A DNA stretch of 64,000 bases from Geopseudomonas aromaticivorans (lineage in GTDB: Bacteria; Pseudomonadota; Gammaproteobacteria; Pseudomonadales; Pseudomonadaceae), in NCBI RefSeq assembly GCF_019097855.1, contig NZ_JAHRGL010000014.1, positions 39,883 to 103,882 on the forward strand, given 5' to 3'. Position 1 is the first letter of the stretch. Each line of letters starts with the position of its first letter. Position numbers and translations under genes: made by a program. The notes under the pieces were generated by a model, which was not told where the DNA came from, did not search any database, and was given only the letters and a program-made list of their open reading frames with translations. Shown piece by piece: positions 17,177 to 25,972 of this stretch.

Positions 17177-18384
17177 GGGGAAGTCCTCCGGGCGGACAGG
17201 GCGGGAAAGTGGCTGCGCAGCAGCGGCACCAGCAGGAAGGCGAGCAGCAGCGGGATGAACAGCAGGAACAGCCGCTGCAGGCCGAACGACTCGCCGAGCA
17301 GGCCGCCGAGCAGACAGCCGGTCATGCTGCCGGCCGGACCGATCAGCGCCGCCAGGCCGGCGATGCGCCCATGGCCGAGGCGCAGGCCCTGGCGGGCATA
17401 GCTGGACAGGGTGGTGATCTGCAGCATGCCCAGGCTGATGCCCAGCAGCAGGCCGCCGGCCCACAGCAGCGCTGCCTGCTGGCCAAGTCCCAGCGCCAGC
17501 AGGGCCGCAGCGCTGAGCAGCAGGCTGCTGGCGAAGCTGGTCTGGCCACGACCGCCGAAGCGCCGACCGAGAAAGAACAGCGCCACGATGAAGGCCAGGC
17601 CGTGGCCGCTGAGCAGGGCGGCCGCCTGCTGCGCCGACCAGCCGTAGTCCCGCACGGTGATGGCGACGATGAAGAAGGCGAAGAACATCGCCGCCGCCTG
17701 CACGCAGAAGTCCAGCAGGCAGTTGTTGCGCAGTTGCGCGTCGTGACGCAGCAGGCCCAGCTGGCGGCCAAACGCGCCCAGGCTCAGGCGCTCGGCGACC
17801 TTGCGCTGCGCCGGGTAGCTGCGCAGCACCCGCGGCGCAAGCAGCACCGGCACCACGAAGGCCAGGCCGATCAGGCTCCAGCTGCCGGCCGGTCCCCGCC
17901 AGTCGATCAGCAGCGCCGCCAGGGTCGGGCCGATCAGCAGCAGGCCGATCATCTGCGAACCGCGGAACCAGCCGGCGCGCGCCTCGCCCATCTGCGCCAG
18001 TTGCTGCATGAACACGGTGTTCAGCGAGACGAAGCGGCACGGCATGCACAGGCCGATCAGCAGGGTCAGCGCCAGCAGGTACAGCGGGTGCGGCACCAGC
18101 GGCACCAGCTGGAACAGGGCGCCGGCCAGCAGGCTGCCGAGGACGAACAGGCGCAGCGGACCGAGGCGCTCGACCAGCACGCCACACGGCAGGCTGGTGA
18201 GCAGCAGGCCGGCGGTCTGCGCCGCCGCGATCAGCCCCAGCTGCAGCGGGGTGGCCTGCAGGCTGATGGCGTACAGCGCGGTGGTCACCTTGGCCAGGCC
18301 GACGCCGATGCCGGCCAGGGTGGCCAGCAGGACGAAGCTGGCCAGGCTGCGCCCGTGCGCCAGTCCGGCGGATGTCGTGGTCAT
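17173..18384 (-). CDS. MFS transporter embedded in the ABC operon
   Basis: This 403-residue major facilitator has about 12 hydrophobic segments and the loop-2 motif GVLVERLGPLRLFVLGSLLAG. It sits between the binding-protein gene (7-base gap) and the second permease gene (4-base overlap), so it is surely co-transcribed. MFS genes in this position occur near sulfur-scavenging operons; it may export a desulfonated product or a toxic organosulfur compound, but direction and substrate are unknown. Confidence 0.85.
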   Translation of the reverse strand: MTTTSAGLAHGRSLASFVLLATLAGIGVGLAKVTTALYAISLQATPLQLGLIAAAQTAGLLLTSLPCGVLVERLGPLRLFVLGSLLAGALFQLVPLVPHPLYLLALTLLIGLCMPCRFVSLNTVFMQQLAQMGEARAGWFRGSQMIGLLLIGPTLAALLIDWRGPAGSWSLIGLAFVVPVLLAPRVLRSYPAQRKVAERLSLGAFGRQLGLLRHDAQLRNNCLLDFCVQAAAMFFAFFIVAITVRDYGWSAQQAAALLSGHGLAFIVALFFLGRRFGGRGQTSFASSLLLSAAALLALGLGQQAALLWAGGLLLGISLGMLQITTLSSYARQGLRLGHGRIAGLAALIGPAGSMTGCLLGGLLGESFGLQRLFLLFIPLLLAFLLVPLLRSHFPALSARRTSP

Positions 18385-18391
18385 GCGCGGC

Positions 18392-19459
18392 TTACCGGGT
18401 CAGCGGCTGGTTGGCGGCGTCGTATTGCGGCCACAGCTGCTGCAGGCCGAGCTGGGCGATGGCGGTGTCGACGTACTTGGGCTCGACCCAGCCGGTCACG
18501 TTCACGTCGCCGCGCAGCAGACCCAGCTCCTTGGATTCGGCGACGGTGGCGCGGTAGCGGTCGACGAAGAACTCGTCGAGACGCGGCGAGTAGCGGCGCG
18601 CCAGGGTGAGGTCGCCCTGCTCGGCGCGCAGCGAGTCGACCGGGGTGCCGGACTTGGCCCACAGCGCGAAGGCAGCGTCGTCGTTCTCCGGCGCGGACAC
18701 CCAGGCGGCGGTTTTCACCAGGCCGTTGACCACCTTCTGCACGATCTCCGGATGCTGCTGCTCGAAGTCGCCGTCGACCAGCACGTGGGTCTGCCGGGTC
18801 AGGCGGGCGTCCACCGCGCGGGTGTCGTAGATGATCCGGCCGACGCCGTTCTTCTGCAGTTCGAAGGCGGTGGATGACAGCCAGGCGCCGTCGATGTCCC
18901 TGGAGGCCAGCGCGGCGGCGGCGGTGGGGAAGTCCATGTTGATGGTGCGGAAGTCGCGATCCTGCAGGCCTTCGCGCTTGAGGGTGCGCGCGGTGGCCAG
19001 CTGCAGGTTGGTGCCCTTGAACTGCGCCACTTTCTTGCCCTTGAGATCGTCCAGGCTCTTGGCCGGCGAGTCGGCCGGCACCACCAGGTAGTTGGAGGCG
19101 AGCAGGCCGTCGGCGGCGATCAGCCTGGTATTGAGGCCGCCGGCCTTGCCGATCACTGCCGGCAGGTCGCCCTGCCAGGCGAAATCCAGCTGCTTGTTGG
19201 CCAGCGCCTCGTTGACCGCCGGGCCGGCGCCCTTGAAGTAGGTCCACTCGACCTTGATGCCGTCGGCTTCCAGCTCCTTCTCGATGGCCTGGCGTTGGTG
19301 GGCCAGGCTGGTCACGCTGGAGGAGGCGAAGGGGATGCCGCCCTTGCCGACGGTGGCCAGGCCGAAGCGGATCACCTGGGGTTGCTCGGCGGCGCTGGCG
19401 ATGCCGAGCCAGCCGCTGGCGAGGGCGGCGACGAGGGGGAGCAGCAGCTTGTGTTTCAT
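18392..19459 (-). CDS. SsuA/AtsR-type periplasmic binding protein
   Basis: This 355-residue protein has a signal peptide (MKHKLLLPLVAALASGWLGIASA) and the SsuA/TauA/AtsR fold: VIRFGLATVGKGG, FKGAGPAVNEALANKQLDFAWQGDLPAVIGKAGG, RYSPRLDEFFVDRYRATVAE and a C-terminal LQQLWPQYDAANQPL. It leads the ABC operon and should define its substrate range, probably sulfate esters or sulfonates. It closely resembles the orphan binding protein at 20693-21769. Confidence 0.92.
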   Translation of the reverse strand: MKHKLLLPLVAALASGWLGIASAAEQPQVIRFGLATVGKGGIPFASSSVTSLAHQRQAIEKELEADGIKVEWTYFKGAGPAVNEALANKQLDFAWQGDLPAVIGKAGGLNTRLIAADGLLASNYLVVPADSPAKSLDDLKGKKVAQFKGTNLQLATARTLKREGLQDRDFRTINMDFPTAAAALASRDIDGAWLSSTAFELQKNGVGRIIYDTRAVDARLTRQTHVLVDGDFEQQHPEIVQKVVNGLVKTAAWVSAPENDDAAFALWAKSGTPVDSLRAEQGDLTLARRYSPRLDEFFVDRYRATVAESKELGLLRGDVNVTGWVEPKYVDTAIAQLGLQQLWPQYDAANQPLTR

Positions 19460-19556
19460 GGCGGGAATTCCTGTGTTCGTCGGTCTGGGCGGGTCGGCTC
19501 ACCGCAAGGCGGCGCGACGGGTACGCCAGGGAAGGTTGCAGTTGTTATGCCAACAG

Positions 19557-19579
19557 ATTTCAAATCATTAAATTGAAAT
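19557..19579. promoter_or_regulatory. AT-rich dyad before the ABC operon
   Basis: ATTTCAA-N9-TTGAAAT lies about 100 bases upstream of the binding-protein start, in an AT-rich patch. It is a plausible operator (CysB or another LysR-type regulator). The remainder of the 319-base gap (19460-19778) is GC-rich and holds no recognisable gene. Confidence 0.4.
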
Positions 19580-19778
19580 GCCATAACGACATAACAGGCC
19601 GGGAGGCGCCCGACTGCCGCTGTGGGCAGGCTCCGGCGGCTGCGCCCGCGGTGCTGGCGCGTCGGCCGGCGAGGCGGCCACGGGGCCGCGGGGGATTGCA
19701 CAGCCGCCTTGACGAACTGTTGGATAAACCACAGTGACGAAGAGGGGCGGCAGCCGCGGCGGCAGGCGGGGAGTGCGC

Positions 19779-20513
19779 CTAGCCGAGACTGGACAGGCTG
19801 AGCACCAGCCCCGAGGCCAGCAGCAGCCACAGCACCAGATAGCGGAACTGGCGGTCGTCGATCCGCCCGTACAGGCGCAGGCCCAGCCAGGTGCCCAGCA
19901 GGGTGGCGGGCAGACACAGCAGGCTCAGTTCCCAGACCCGCGGCGTCAGCAGGCCCTGGCTGGCGTAGATGCCCAGGGCGATGCTCAGTACGATCAGGTT
20001 GTAGGGTTGATAGATCCCGCGCTGGCAGTCGGCGCTCCAGCCGCGCAGGCCGCACCAGATGCTCATCAGTACGCCCGACAGGCCGGCGATGCCGCCCAGC
20101 ACGCCGCCGCTGGTACCGACCAGGCCGTCGGCCAGGCGGCCGCCCCAGTGGGCCACGGTCGGCAACCGGCGCAGGGCGAGCATCAGGGCGGTATAGCCGA
20201 CCAGGAACAAGCCGAGGGCAGCCTTCAGCGTCTGCGCATCGATGACCTGCAGGGCCAGCACCCCCACGGGCACGCCGAGCAGGCCGCCGAGCAGAAACGG
20301 CCAGGCCAGCGTCCAGCTGACGGCGCGGCGCACCCGGCAGAGCGATTGCACCTGGCCGACCACCGAGCAGATCACCACCAGCGCGGCGGCAATGGCGGGG
20401 TCGACGACATACAGCCAGAAGCCCAGGGCGGTCAGGGCGGTGCCGAATCCGGCCAGGCCGGTGACGACGCCGCCGCTCAGGGCTCCGGCCACGATGATCG
20501 CTTCGGTAAGCAC
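19779..20513 (-). CDS. TauE/SafE-family membrane permease
   Basis: This 244-residue protein of about eight hydrophobic segments belongs to the TauE/SafE (DUF81) family, known for sulfite, sulfoacetate or other anion transport. The repeat-type motif appears as GGVVTGLAGFGTALTALG near the N-terminus and as GGIAGLSGVLMSIWCGLRGW in the second half. A GTG start at 20513 (VLTEAIIVAGALSG) is chosen, with GGAG 11 bases upstream; no ATG fits. In this context it may export sulfite released by desulfonation. It is transcribed in the same direction as the flanking genes but has gaps on both sides. Confidence 0.85.
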   Translation of the reverse strand: MLTEAIIVAGALSGGVVTGLAGFGTALTALGFWLYVVDPAIAAALVVICSVVGQVQSLCRVRRAVSWTLAWPFLLGGLLGVPVGVLALQVIDAQTLKAALGLFLVGYTALMLALRRLPTVAHWGGRLADGLVGTSGGVLGGIAGLSGVLMSIWCGLRGWSADCQRGIYQPYNLIVLSIALGIYASQGLLTPRVWELSLLCLPATLLGTWLGLRLYGRIDDRQFRYLVLWLLLASGLVLSLSSLG

Positions 20514-20692
20514 GTTGTTGCTGTCTCCGTAAATGCCGTCGGCCGGCCGTTGCCGCCGACTGGTGCAGCTGGACGCCGCGAGGCGCGCAGCAACGACAAA
20601 CGCTCCGGGACCGGCGGGCAATGGCCCGAGCGGTTCTCCAGAGCGGGGTGGTGAAGCCGACGCAGGTGTGGCCGCCTGCGCCGGGGGAGGGA

Positions 20693-21769
20693 TCAGCGAC
20701 TGACCAGGCGGTTGTCGGCGTCGTACTGCGGCCACAGTTGCTGCAGGCCGAGCTGCTCGATGGCGCGCTCGACGTACTTGGGCTCGACCCACTGGGCGAC
20801 GTCGACGTCGTTGCGGATCAGGCCCAGCGCCTTGGACTCCTTGACGGTGGCGCGGTAGCGCTCGACGAAGAATTCGTCGAGGCGCGGCGAGTAGCGGCGG
20901 GCGAACGACTGGCCTTGCTGCTCGGCGCGCAGCGAGGATTCGGCGGTGCCGGAGTTGGCCCACAGCTTGTAGACCTCGTCCTGGTGGGCGTCCTGGGTGG
21001 CCCAGGCGGCGGTCTTGACCAGGGCGTCGACCACCTTCTGTACCAGCTGCGGGTGCTGGCGCTCGAACTCGCCGCGCACCAGCACGTGGGACTGGCGGGT
21101 CAGCTTGGCGTCCGCGGCGCGGGAGTCGTAGATGATCCGCCCGACCCCGGAAGCCTGCAGGTCGAAGGCCGTCTGGTGGAACCAGGCGCCGTCGATGTCC
21201 TGGGAGGCCAGCGCGGCGGCCATGGTGGCGAAGTCCATGTTGACGTGGCGGAAGTCGCGCTCGCGCAGCCCTTCGTGCTGCAGGGCGCGGAGGATCGCCA
21301 GGTGCAGGTTGGTGCCTTTGAACAGCGCCACCTTCTTGCCCTTGAGATCGGCGAGGGTCTTGATCGGCGAATCGGCGGGGACCACCAGGTAGACGGAGCT
21401 GAGCAGGCTGTCGGCGGCGATCAGCCGGGTATCCAGGCCGCCGGCCTTGCCGACCACCGCCGGCAGGTCGCCCTGGGTGGCGAAGTCCAGCTGCTTATTG
21501 GCCAGCGCCTCGTTGACCGCCGGTCCCGCGCCCTTGAAGTAGTGCCATTCCACCTGGATGTTGTGGCCCTTGAGCTCCTCCTGGATCGCCTTGCGCTGGT
21601 CGGCCAGGCCGGCGGTGCCGCCGTTGGAGTAGGGCTCGCCGCCCTTGCCGACCTGGGCCACGCCGAAGCGGATCACCGTCGGCTCTTCGGCCGCCAGCAG
21701 GGAGGCGCTCGGCAACAGGCCGCCGCTGAGCAGGCCGAACAGCGTGGCGGCCAACAGTTTGTTCTTCAT
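20693..21769 (-). CDS. Orphan SsuA/AtsR-type periplasmic binding protein
   Basis: This 358-residue binding protein has a signal peptide (MKNKLLAATLFGLLSGGLLPSASLLAAEE) and the same signature segments as the protein at 18392-19459: FKGAGPAVNEALANKQLDFATQGDLPAVVGKAGG, RYSPRLDEFFVERYRATVKES, and LQQLWPQYDADNRL. It has no permease or ATPase of its own and probably feeds the neighbouring ABC importer with a different ligand. The start at 21769 begins the signal peptide and has GAAAAGGAAA upstream. It is divergent from the first DszA-type monooxygenase gene. Confidence 0.92.
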   Translation of the reverse strand: MKNKLLAATLFGLLSGGLLPSASLLAAEEPTVIRFGVAQVGKGGEPYSNGGTAGLADQRKAIQEELKGHNIQVEWHYFKGAGPAVNEALANKQLDFATQGDLPAVVGKAGGLDTRLIAADSLLSSVYLVVPADSPIKTLADLKGKKVALFKGTNLHLAILRALQHEGLRERDFRHVNMDFATMAAALASQDIDGAWFHQTAFDLQASGVGRIIYDSRAADAKLTRQSHVLVRGEFERQHPQLVQKVVDALVKTAAWATQDAHQDEVYKLWANSGTAESSLRAEQQGQSFARRYSPRLDEFFVERYRATVKESKALGLIRNDVDVAQWVEPKYVERAIEQLGLQQLWPQYDADNRLVSR

Positions 21770-21819
21770 GGTTTTTTCCTTTTCGCAGAGGCACGCAGGG
21801 CTGGGGCAGGCGCGCTGCC

Positions 21820-21875
21820 CGTTAAATACGAAAAAGCAATTGACGTGCCTTTTTTGAAAATAAAAAGACATATGA
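21820..21875 (-). promoter_or_regulatory. AT-rich promoter block of the orphan binding protein
   Basis: An AT-rich stretch with GTTAAATACGAAAAAGCAATTG and TTTTTTGAAAATAAAAAG lies 50-105 bases before the binding-protein start, matching the position of AT-rich blocks before other sulfur genes here. The rest of the 394-base gap (21770-22163) holds the sigma-54 promoter for the divergent gene and no further gene. Confidence 0.45.
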
Positions 21876-22081
21876 GTATGCGCGGCCGCTGCAGGCCGGG
21901 CAGGCGTGGCCTGGTGGTTGTGCCAGCCGATGGCGCCCGCGCGAAAGGCCATCGCGGCCGTGGCAGCTACTGCGGGATATGCCACAGCGTCCGCGGCGCT
22001 TTGCCGAAAAGGCCACAGCGCCGCTCTGGTCGAGTTCGCCGTCGACGCTGCACAAGGCCCGTGCGGCAAGGCCCGGCAGGG

Positions 22082-22098
22082 TTGGCATGGCGGCTGCA
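22082..22098 (+). promoter_or_regulatory. Sigma-54 (-24/-12) promoter
   Basis: TTGGCATG-GCGG-CTGCA fits the sigma-54 consensus TTGGCACG-N4-TTGCA, with GG and GC exactly ten bases apart. It lies 66 bases upstream of the first DszA-type monooxygenase start. A matching element precedes the second monooxygenase. The SfnR-type activator at 24576-25664 is the obvious candidate regulator. Confidence 0.7.
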
Positions 22099-22163
22099 AA
22101 CCAGGGACTACCCCTGTCGGCGGCCTGGATGCCGCCCGGACTGTCTGCCAAGAGGAATCCCCC

Positions 22164-23525
22164 ATGAGCCAGCGCCAGCTTGCCCTGAACGCCTTCATCC
22201 TGCCCACCGGCCACCATATCGCCGCCTGGCGCCGCGCCGACGTGCCCGAGCACGCCAACCACGACTTCGCCGAGTACCTGCGGGTGGCCAAGGCCGCCGA
22301 GGCGGCCAAGTTCGATGCGGTGTTCGTCTCCGACTCGGTGGCGGCGGCCTCGGGCAACGGCGGCAGCAGCCTGGACGAGCTGGCGCTGACCGCCCGCGGC
22401 ACCCGCCTGGAGCCGTTCACCCTGCTGGCGGCGCTGGCTGCGGTCACCGAGCGCATCGGCCTGATCGGCACCGTCAGCACCACCTACAACGAGCCCTACC
22501 ACCTGGCGCGGCGCTTCGCCTCGCTGGACTGGATCTCCGGCGGGCGTGCCGGCTGGAACCTGGTGACTTCCTCGGCGCCGGCGGAGGCGCTCAACTTCAA
22601 CCAGGACGCGCTGCCCGAGCACGGCGAGCGTTACCAGCGCGCCGAGGAGTTCCTCGACGTGGTGCAGGGCCTGTGGGACAGCTGGGAGGACGATGCCTTC
22701 GTCCACGACAAGGCCAGTGGCCAATTCTTCGACCCGGCCAAGCTGCATGTGCTCAACCACCAGGGCGCGCATTTCCAGGTCAAGGGCCCGCTCAACGTGG
22801 CCCGTTCGCCGCAGGGCTACCCGGTGCTGGTGCAGGCCGGCTCCTCGGAGCCGGGCAGGGAGATCGCCGCGCGCAGCGCCGAGGCGATCTTCACCGCCCA
22901 CCAGACTTTGGAAAGCGCCCAGGCCTTCTACGCCGACGTCAAGGGACGCCTGGCCAGGTACGGGCGTAGCCCGGATGAGCTGAAGATTCTGCCGGGCATC
23001 TTCCCGGTGGTCGGCCGCACGGAGGAGGAGGCCCAGGCCAAGTACCGTGAGCTGCAGGAGCTGATCGACCCGCGGGTCGGCGTCAACCTGCTCAGCGGGC
23101 TGATCGGCGCCGACCTGTCCGGCTACGACATCGACGGCCCGCTGCCGCCGCTGCCGGTCACCAACCAGAACCAGAGCCGCCAGGCGCTGGTGCAGGAGCT
23201 CGCGGCGCGCGAGAAGCTGAGCATCCGCGAGCTGTACCTGCGCATCGCCGGCGCCCGCGGCCACTGGACGGTGGTGGGCACGCCGGTGCAGATCGCCGAC
23301 CAGATCCAGCAGTGGTTCGAGCACGGCGCGGCCGACGGCTTCAACGTGCTGGCGCCCTGGCTGCCGGGCGGGCTGGACGAGTTCATTGAACTGGTGGTGC
23401 CGGAGCTGCGCAAACGTGGCCTGTTCCGCTACGAGTACGCCGGCAGCACCCTGCGCGAGCACTTCGGCCTGGCGCGGCCGGACAACCAGTATGTGCTTCA
23501 GCAGGAGCAGCGTGCGGCGGTCTGA
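22164..23525 (+). CDS. DszA/NtaA/SnaA-family FMNH2-dependent monooxygenase (copy 1)
   Basis: This 453-residue member of the luciferase-like superfamily uses reduced FMN from a partner reductase (SsuE is the nearest) and O2. Family segments: NAFILPTGHHIAAWR, LEPFTLLAALAAVTERIGLIGTVSTTYNEPYHLARRFASLDWISGGRAGWNLVTS, NVARSPQGYPVLVQAGSS. Relatives open C-S or C-N bonds (DBT sulfone, NTA), so it probably desulfurises an organosulfur compound; the substrate is unknown. The start at 22164 follows AAGAGGAA. It is followed by a TauD-type dioxygenase and is roughly three-quarters identical by eye to the enzyme at 25973-27334, with the same length. Confidence 0.9.
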   Translation: MSQRQLALNAFILPTGHHIAAWRRADVPEHANHDFAEYLRVAKAAEAAKFDAVFVSDSVAAASGNGGSSLDELALTARGTRLEPFTLLAALAAVTERIGLIGTVSTTYNEPYHLARRFASLDWISGGRAGWNLVTSSAPAEALNFNQDALPEHGERYQRAEEFLDVVQGLWDSWEDDAFVHDKASGQFFDPAKLHVLNHQGAHFQVKGPLNVARSPQGYPVLVQAGSSEPGREIAARSAEAIFTAHQTLESAQAFYADVKGRLARYGRSPDELKILPGIFPVVGRTEEEAQAKYRELQELIDPRVGVNLLSGLIGADLSGYDIDGPLPPLPVTNQNQSRQALVQELAAREKLSIRELYLRIAGARGHWTVVGTPVQIADQIQQWFEHGAADGFNVLAPWLPGGLDEFIELVVPELRKRGLFRYEYAGSTLREHFGLARPDNQYVLQQEQRAAV

Positions 23526-23531
23526 GCCGGG

Positions 23532-23574
23532 TTATCCACAACCGGGGGCGGCGGCTGCCGCCCTCTTGTCCACA
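23532..23574. other. Paired DnaA-box-like 9-mers around a hairpin
   Basis: In the 59-base gap between the monooxygenase and dioxygenase genes, TTATCCACA (23532-23540) is a perfect DnaA box and TTGTCCACA (23566-23574) a one-mismatch copy in the same orientation. They flank a 7-bp GGGCGGC/GCCGCCC hairpin. This may be chance or a regulatory DnaA titration site. Confidence 0.4.
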
Positions 23575-23584
23575 GGAGCCGCCC

Positions 23585-24538
23585 ATGCCGGCCGTCCCCC
23601 TGCGTCATTCCGAAGTCCCGGCCGCCGAAGGGCTGGCGGTCATCCCTTTATCCATCCACATCGGCGCGCGCATCGACGGCGTCGACCTCAAGCGTCCGCT
23701 GTCGCCCGAACAGCGCGAGGCGATTCATGCCGCGCTGCTGCGCTGGAAGGTGCTGTTCTTCCACGACCAGCACCTCGACCACGCCCAGCAGGTGGCTCTC
23801 GGCCGCCAGTTCGGCGAGCTGACCATCGGCCATCCGGTGTTCGGCTACGTCGAGGGCCATCCCGAGGTCTATTCGGTGGGTCGTGACCGCTTCAACAGCC
23901 GTTTCAGCGCGCAGCGCCTGGTGCGGCCGTGGAGCGGCTGGCATACCGACGTCACCGCGGCGGTCAACCCGCCGGCCGCGGCGATCCTGCGCGGGGTGGA
24001 CATCCCGCCCTATGGCGGCGACACCCAGTGGACCAACCTGGTGGCCGCCTACCAGGGCCTGTCGCCGACCCTGCAGGCCTTCGTCGACAGCCTGCGCGGC
24101 GAGCATCGCTTCACCCCGCCGGAGGGCAGCGTGGCGCGCCAGGGCTTCAGCGACCCGCTGGCGGCCACGCCGCTGGTCAGCGAGCACCCGCTGGTGCGCG
24201 TGCATCCGCTGACCGGCGAGAAGGCGCTGTTCGTCAGCCCGGCGTTCCTCAAGCGCATCGTCGGCCTCAGCCTGCGCGAGAGCGAGCAGCTGCTGGCGCT
24301 GCTGTTCGAGCAGGCGATCCGCCCCGAGTACACGGTGCGCTTCAAGTGGCAGGCCGGCGATGTGGCGTTCTGGGACAACCGCGCCACCGCGCACCTGCCG
24401 CCGGAAGACATCTACGCCAGCGACTTCGCCCGCCAGCTGTACCGCGTCACCCTGGTCGGCGAGGTGCCGGTCGGCCCGGACGGCAGGCAATCGACCGCCA
24501 TCGAGGGGCGGCCGGTGCTGGCGCATACGCGGGAGTAG
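23585..24538 (+). CDS. TauD/AtsK-type alpha-ketoglutarate dioxygenase (copy 1)
   Basis: This 317-residue Fe(II)/2-oxoglutarate enzyme hydroxylates the carbon next to sulfur, releasing sulfite or sulfate. The iron-binding triad is H120, D122 (WHTDVT) and H270 (NRATAH); R287 (QLYRVTL) should bind the 2-oxoglutarate carboxylate. The N-terminal core IGARIDGVDL and VLFFHDQHL are typical of TauD/AtsK. Whether it acts on taurine, other sulfonates or alkyl sulfates is unclear. It lies 59 bases after the flavin monooxygenase gene, probably in the same operon, and converges on the SfnR gene. Confidence 0.92.
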   Translation: MPAVPLRHSEVPAAEGLAVIPLSIHIGARIDGVDLKRPLSPEQREAIHAALLRWKVLFFHDQHLDHAQQVALGRQFGELTIGHPVFGYVEGHPEVYSVGRDRFNSRFSAQRLVRPWSGWHTDVTAAVNPPAAAILRGVDIPPYGGDTQWTNLVAAYQGLSPTLQAFVDSLRGEHRFTPPEGSVARQGFSDPLAATPLVSEHPLVRVHPLTGEKALFVSPAFLKRIVGLSLRESEQLLALLFEQAIRPEYTVRFKWQAGDVAFWDNRATAHLPPEDIYASDFARQLYRVTLVGEVPVGPDGRQSTAIEGRPVLAHTRE

Positions 24539-24575
24539 GAGGACAGCGCCTCGCCGGCAAGGGCGGGGCGTGCGT

Positions 24576-25664
<1,089 letters not shown>

Positions 25665-25731
25665 GGTGGCCTCGCTGATACGGGATCTCGATTGGTCTGG
25701 ACTCTAGCGAGGTCTACTTATGTTTAAAAAT

Positions 25732-25745
25732 AATCAAAGTTGATT
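25732..25745. promoter_or_regulatory. AT-rich dyad upstream of sfnR
   Basis: AATCAA-AG-TTGATT is a 14-bp palindrome within an AT-rich block (25716-25775), about 70 bases upstream of the sfnR start. It is a candidate site for CysB, which controls sfnR in related Pseudomonas, or for autoregulation. The rest of the 308-base gap contains the divergent sigma-54 promoter. Confidence 0.45.
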
Positions 25746-25894
25746 TGTATATTCCTTTTTATCTTTTTCAGGCGAGTGCAGGACTGCGCGAGGTGCTGGC
25801 GGAAAGCCGGCAGAAGGTTGCTGGCGCTGCGCAAAAGGTCACAGTTGGCAGCGATCGTCAGGGTTAATGCACTGATTTCACCGGCTTGGACGGA

Positions 25895-25911
25895 TTGGCA
25901 CGCTTGCTGCA
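25895..25911 (+). promoter_or_regulatory. Sigma-54 (-24/-12) promoter
   Basis: TTGGCACG-CTTG-CTGCA differs from the consensus TTGGCACG-N4-TTGCA at one key base and has GG and GC exactly ten bases apart. It lies 62 bases before the second DszA-type monooxygenase start, nearly the same distance as the element before copy 1. Confidence 0.8.
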
Positions 25912-25972
25912 CTCATCCTTTCAGCGCCGCAGCGGCGGCAAGCCGAATTCCTCGACGGACAGGGAATCCTTC

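Noticed and set aside
19456-19584. Small ORF before the ABC operon overlapping the binding-protein start
   Set aside because: It runs through the AT-rich dyad and promoter area, has no ribosome site, and shows no Cys clustering.
21770-21873. Cys-containing in-frame extension of the orphan binding protein
   Set aside because: The extension reads through the AT-rich promoter block and lies before a clear signal peptide and ribosome site.
21979-22167. Short plus-strand ORF between the orphan binding protein and the monooxygenase
   Set aside because: It overlaps the sigma-54 promoter and the monooxygenase start in another frame and lacks a ribosome site.
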